Shown: piece by piece, positions 31,743 through 32,581 of the stretch
Numbering within the stretch: position 1 is the stretch's first letter
Layout: each line of letters begins with the position of its first letter
DNA from: Streptomyces albidus (ex Kaewkla and Franco 2022)
Lineage (GTDB): Bacteria; Actinomycetota; Actinomycetes; Streptomycetales; Streptomycetaceae
Direction of reading: 5' to 3'
NCBI RefSeq assembly: GCF_013870515.1
Contig: NZ_JACBXA010000043.1
Location: 1-32,581, forward strand
DNA: 32,581 nucleotides
Notes under the pieces: model-generated
The model's input: the letters and a program-made list of their open reading frames with translations, nothing else
Database searches by the model: none
Told to the model about the DNA's origin: nothing
Translations under genes and position numbers: made by a program

Positions 31743-32581
31743 GCGTTCATCATCCCATTACCCCATCGTGACTCTCTCGTTCGTGACGGGGAACACAGCC
31801 CCGCGACAGTTTCGCTGGTGACGGGCGAGATCACACCTCGTTCCGTGACGATCGCCGTGACCAGTTCCGGCGGGGTCACGTCGAAGGCCGGGTTGTAGGC
31901 CTCGGCGCCCGTCGGAGCCACCTGAAGTCTCCCTTTCGTCCCGGTACTGGTACCCGGCAGATACGGCGAGGAGATCTCCGTCACCTCTTCCGCCGCACGC
32001 TGCTCCACCACGATGTCGGACCCCCGCTCTGTCGCGAGATCCACCGTGGTCACGGGCGCCACCACGACGAACGGCACCCCGTGATGCCGGGCCAGCACCG
32101 CGAGCGGATAACTGCCCACCTTGTTGGCGACCGAGCCGTCGGCGGCTATCCGGTCCGCGCCGATCAGCACCGCGTCGACCTCGCCCGCGGCGAAGAGTGA
32201 ACCCGCCGCGCTGTCAGCCAGCACGCTGTACGCCATCCCTTCACGCGTGGCCTCGTACGCGGTCAACCGCGCACCCTGCAGCAACGGACGGGTCTCGTCC
32301 ACCCAGAGCCGCCGCAGCTCACCGGAGCGATGCACTGCCGCGATCACCGCGAAAGCCGTTCCCTGGCCTCCTGAGACAAGGATGCCTGTGTTGCAGTGCG
32401 TGAGGATGCTCAGTTCCGTCACCGGAACCAGATCGCCCAGCAGGTCATGCCCGAGCTGTGCCATGCGCGCACTCGCCTCGGCGTCCTCCGCATGCAGCGC
32501 CCTGGCCTCGGCGAGTGTTTCGGCCGCCGCTTCCTCTACGGAGGCTCCGCCGGCCTCGGCGACCGTGTACCTGCGCTCCAC
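31739..32581 (-). CDS. mtnA: Methylthioribose-1-phosphate isomerase MtnA (N-terminus outside window)
   Basis: The frame is open to the window edge. The GTG at 32581 is only an internal codon, since MtnA proteins are about 350-380 residues and this fragment has 280. Visible signatures are the catalytic Cys in ILTHCNTG (about residue 63 of the fragment), the catalytic Asp in LIGADRIAADGSVANKVGSYPLAVLA, and VVAPVTTVDL with NPAFDVTPPELVTAIVTERGV. These belong to the eIF2B-like isomerase family. The enzyme converts methylthioribose-1-phosphate to methylthioribulose-1-phosphate in methionine salvage. Its stop overlaps the mtrA start by 4 bp, so mtrAB-lpqB translation is coupled to this housekeeping gene. 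The C-terminal extension (CSPSRTRESRWGNGMMNA) is beyond the usual fold. Confidence 0.93.
   Translation of the reverse strand: MERRYTVAEAGGASVEEAAAETLAEARALHAEDAEASARMAQLGHDLLGDLVPVTELSILTHCNTGILVSGGQGTAFAVIAAVHRSGELRRLWVDETRPLLQGARLTAYEATREGMAYSVLADSAAGSLFAAGEVDAVLIGADRIAADGSVANKVGSYPLAVLARHHGVPFVVVAPVTTVDLATERGSDIVVEQRAAEEVTEISSPYLPGTSTGTKGRLQVAPTGAEAYNPAFDVTPPELVTAIVTERGVISPVTSETVAGLCSPSRTRESRWGNGMMNA

Noticed and set aside
32579..32581. GTG at the window edge as the mtnA start
   Set aside because: MtnA proteins have about 80-100 more residues before this point, so this is an internal Val codon.

Overview
The window is high-GC actinobacterial DNA, most probably from Streptomyces or a close relative. 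The evidence is strong GC bias at third codon positions, GTG starts, purine-rich ribosome binding sites, and a gene order that, from memory and unchecked here, follows the conserved Streptomyces block: NAD-glutamate dehydrogenase, HAD hydrolase, Rv3235-like protein, secA, GNAT, AlkX-like glycosylase, orphan LuxR-type regulator, hpf, comF, lpqB, mtrB, mtrA, mtnA.

Region 1 (1-5276, + strand): the 3' end of an FtsK/SpoIIIE-type ATPase gene, then a three-gene sugar ABC importer (lipoprotein binding protein and two permeases) with no ATPase gene. A 20-bp hairpin separates the binding-protein gene from the permease genes. The first permease carries an inserted extracytoplasmic domain of about 140 residues containing a Cna-B/SdrD-B-like unit.

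Region 2 (5326-11358): a likely cell-wall glycopolymer locus. It holds a SAM-dependent methyltransferase (-), a divergent GT4 glycosyltransferase with a large uncharacterised C-terminal extension (+), and a membrane-anchored CDP-glycerol glycerophosphotransferase-like protein (-). The last two converge on an elaborate nested hairpin.

Region 3 (11601-19262): the very large NAD-dependent glutamate dehydrogenase (-) followed by two hairpins, a HAD-like hydrolase with an altered motif I (-), a small DUF6912-type protein (-) and an Rv3235-like protein (+).

Region 4 (19388-26889): secA (-), a GNAT acetyltransferase (+), an AlkX/YcaQ-type DNA glycosylase (+), an orphan NarL/LuxR response regulator (-), the long ribosome hibernation factor hpf (-) with an unusually structured leader, and comF (-).

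Region 5 (26890-32581): a 200-bp MITE-like palindromic element ends exactly at the lpqB stop codon. It follows the tightly coupled operon mtnA-mtrA-mtrB-lpqB (all -), whose genes overlap or abut. This operon encodes the MtrAB two-component system, its lipoprotein partner LpqB and the methionine-salvage isomerase MtnA, which is cut by the window edge.

No rRNA, tRNA, CRISPR array, phage or complete insertion sequence was seen. Most of the window is conserved core chromosome. The less ordinary elements are the permease insert, the hpf leader, the MITE at lpqB and the glycopolymer proteins.
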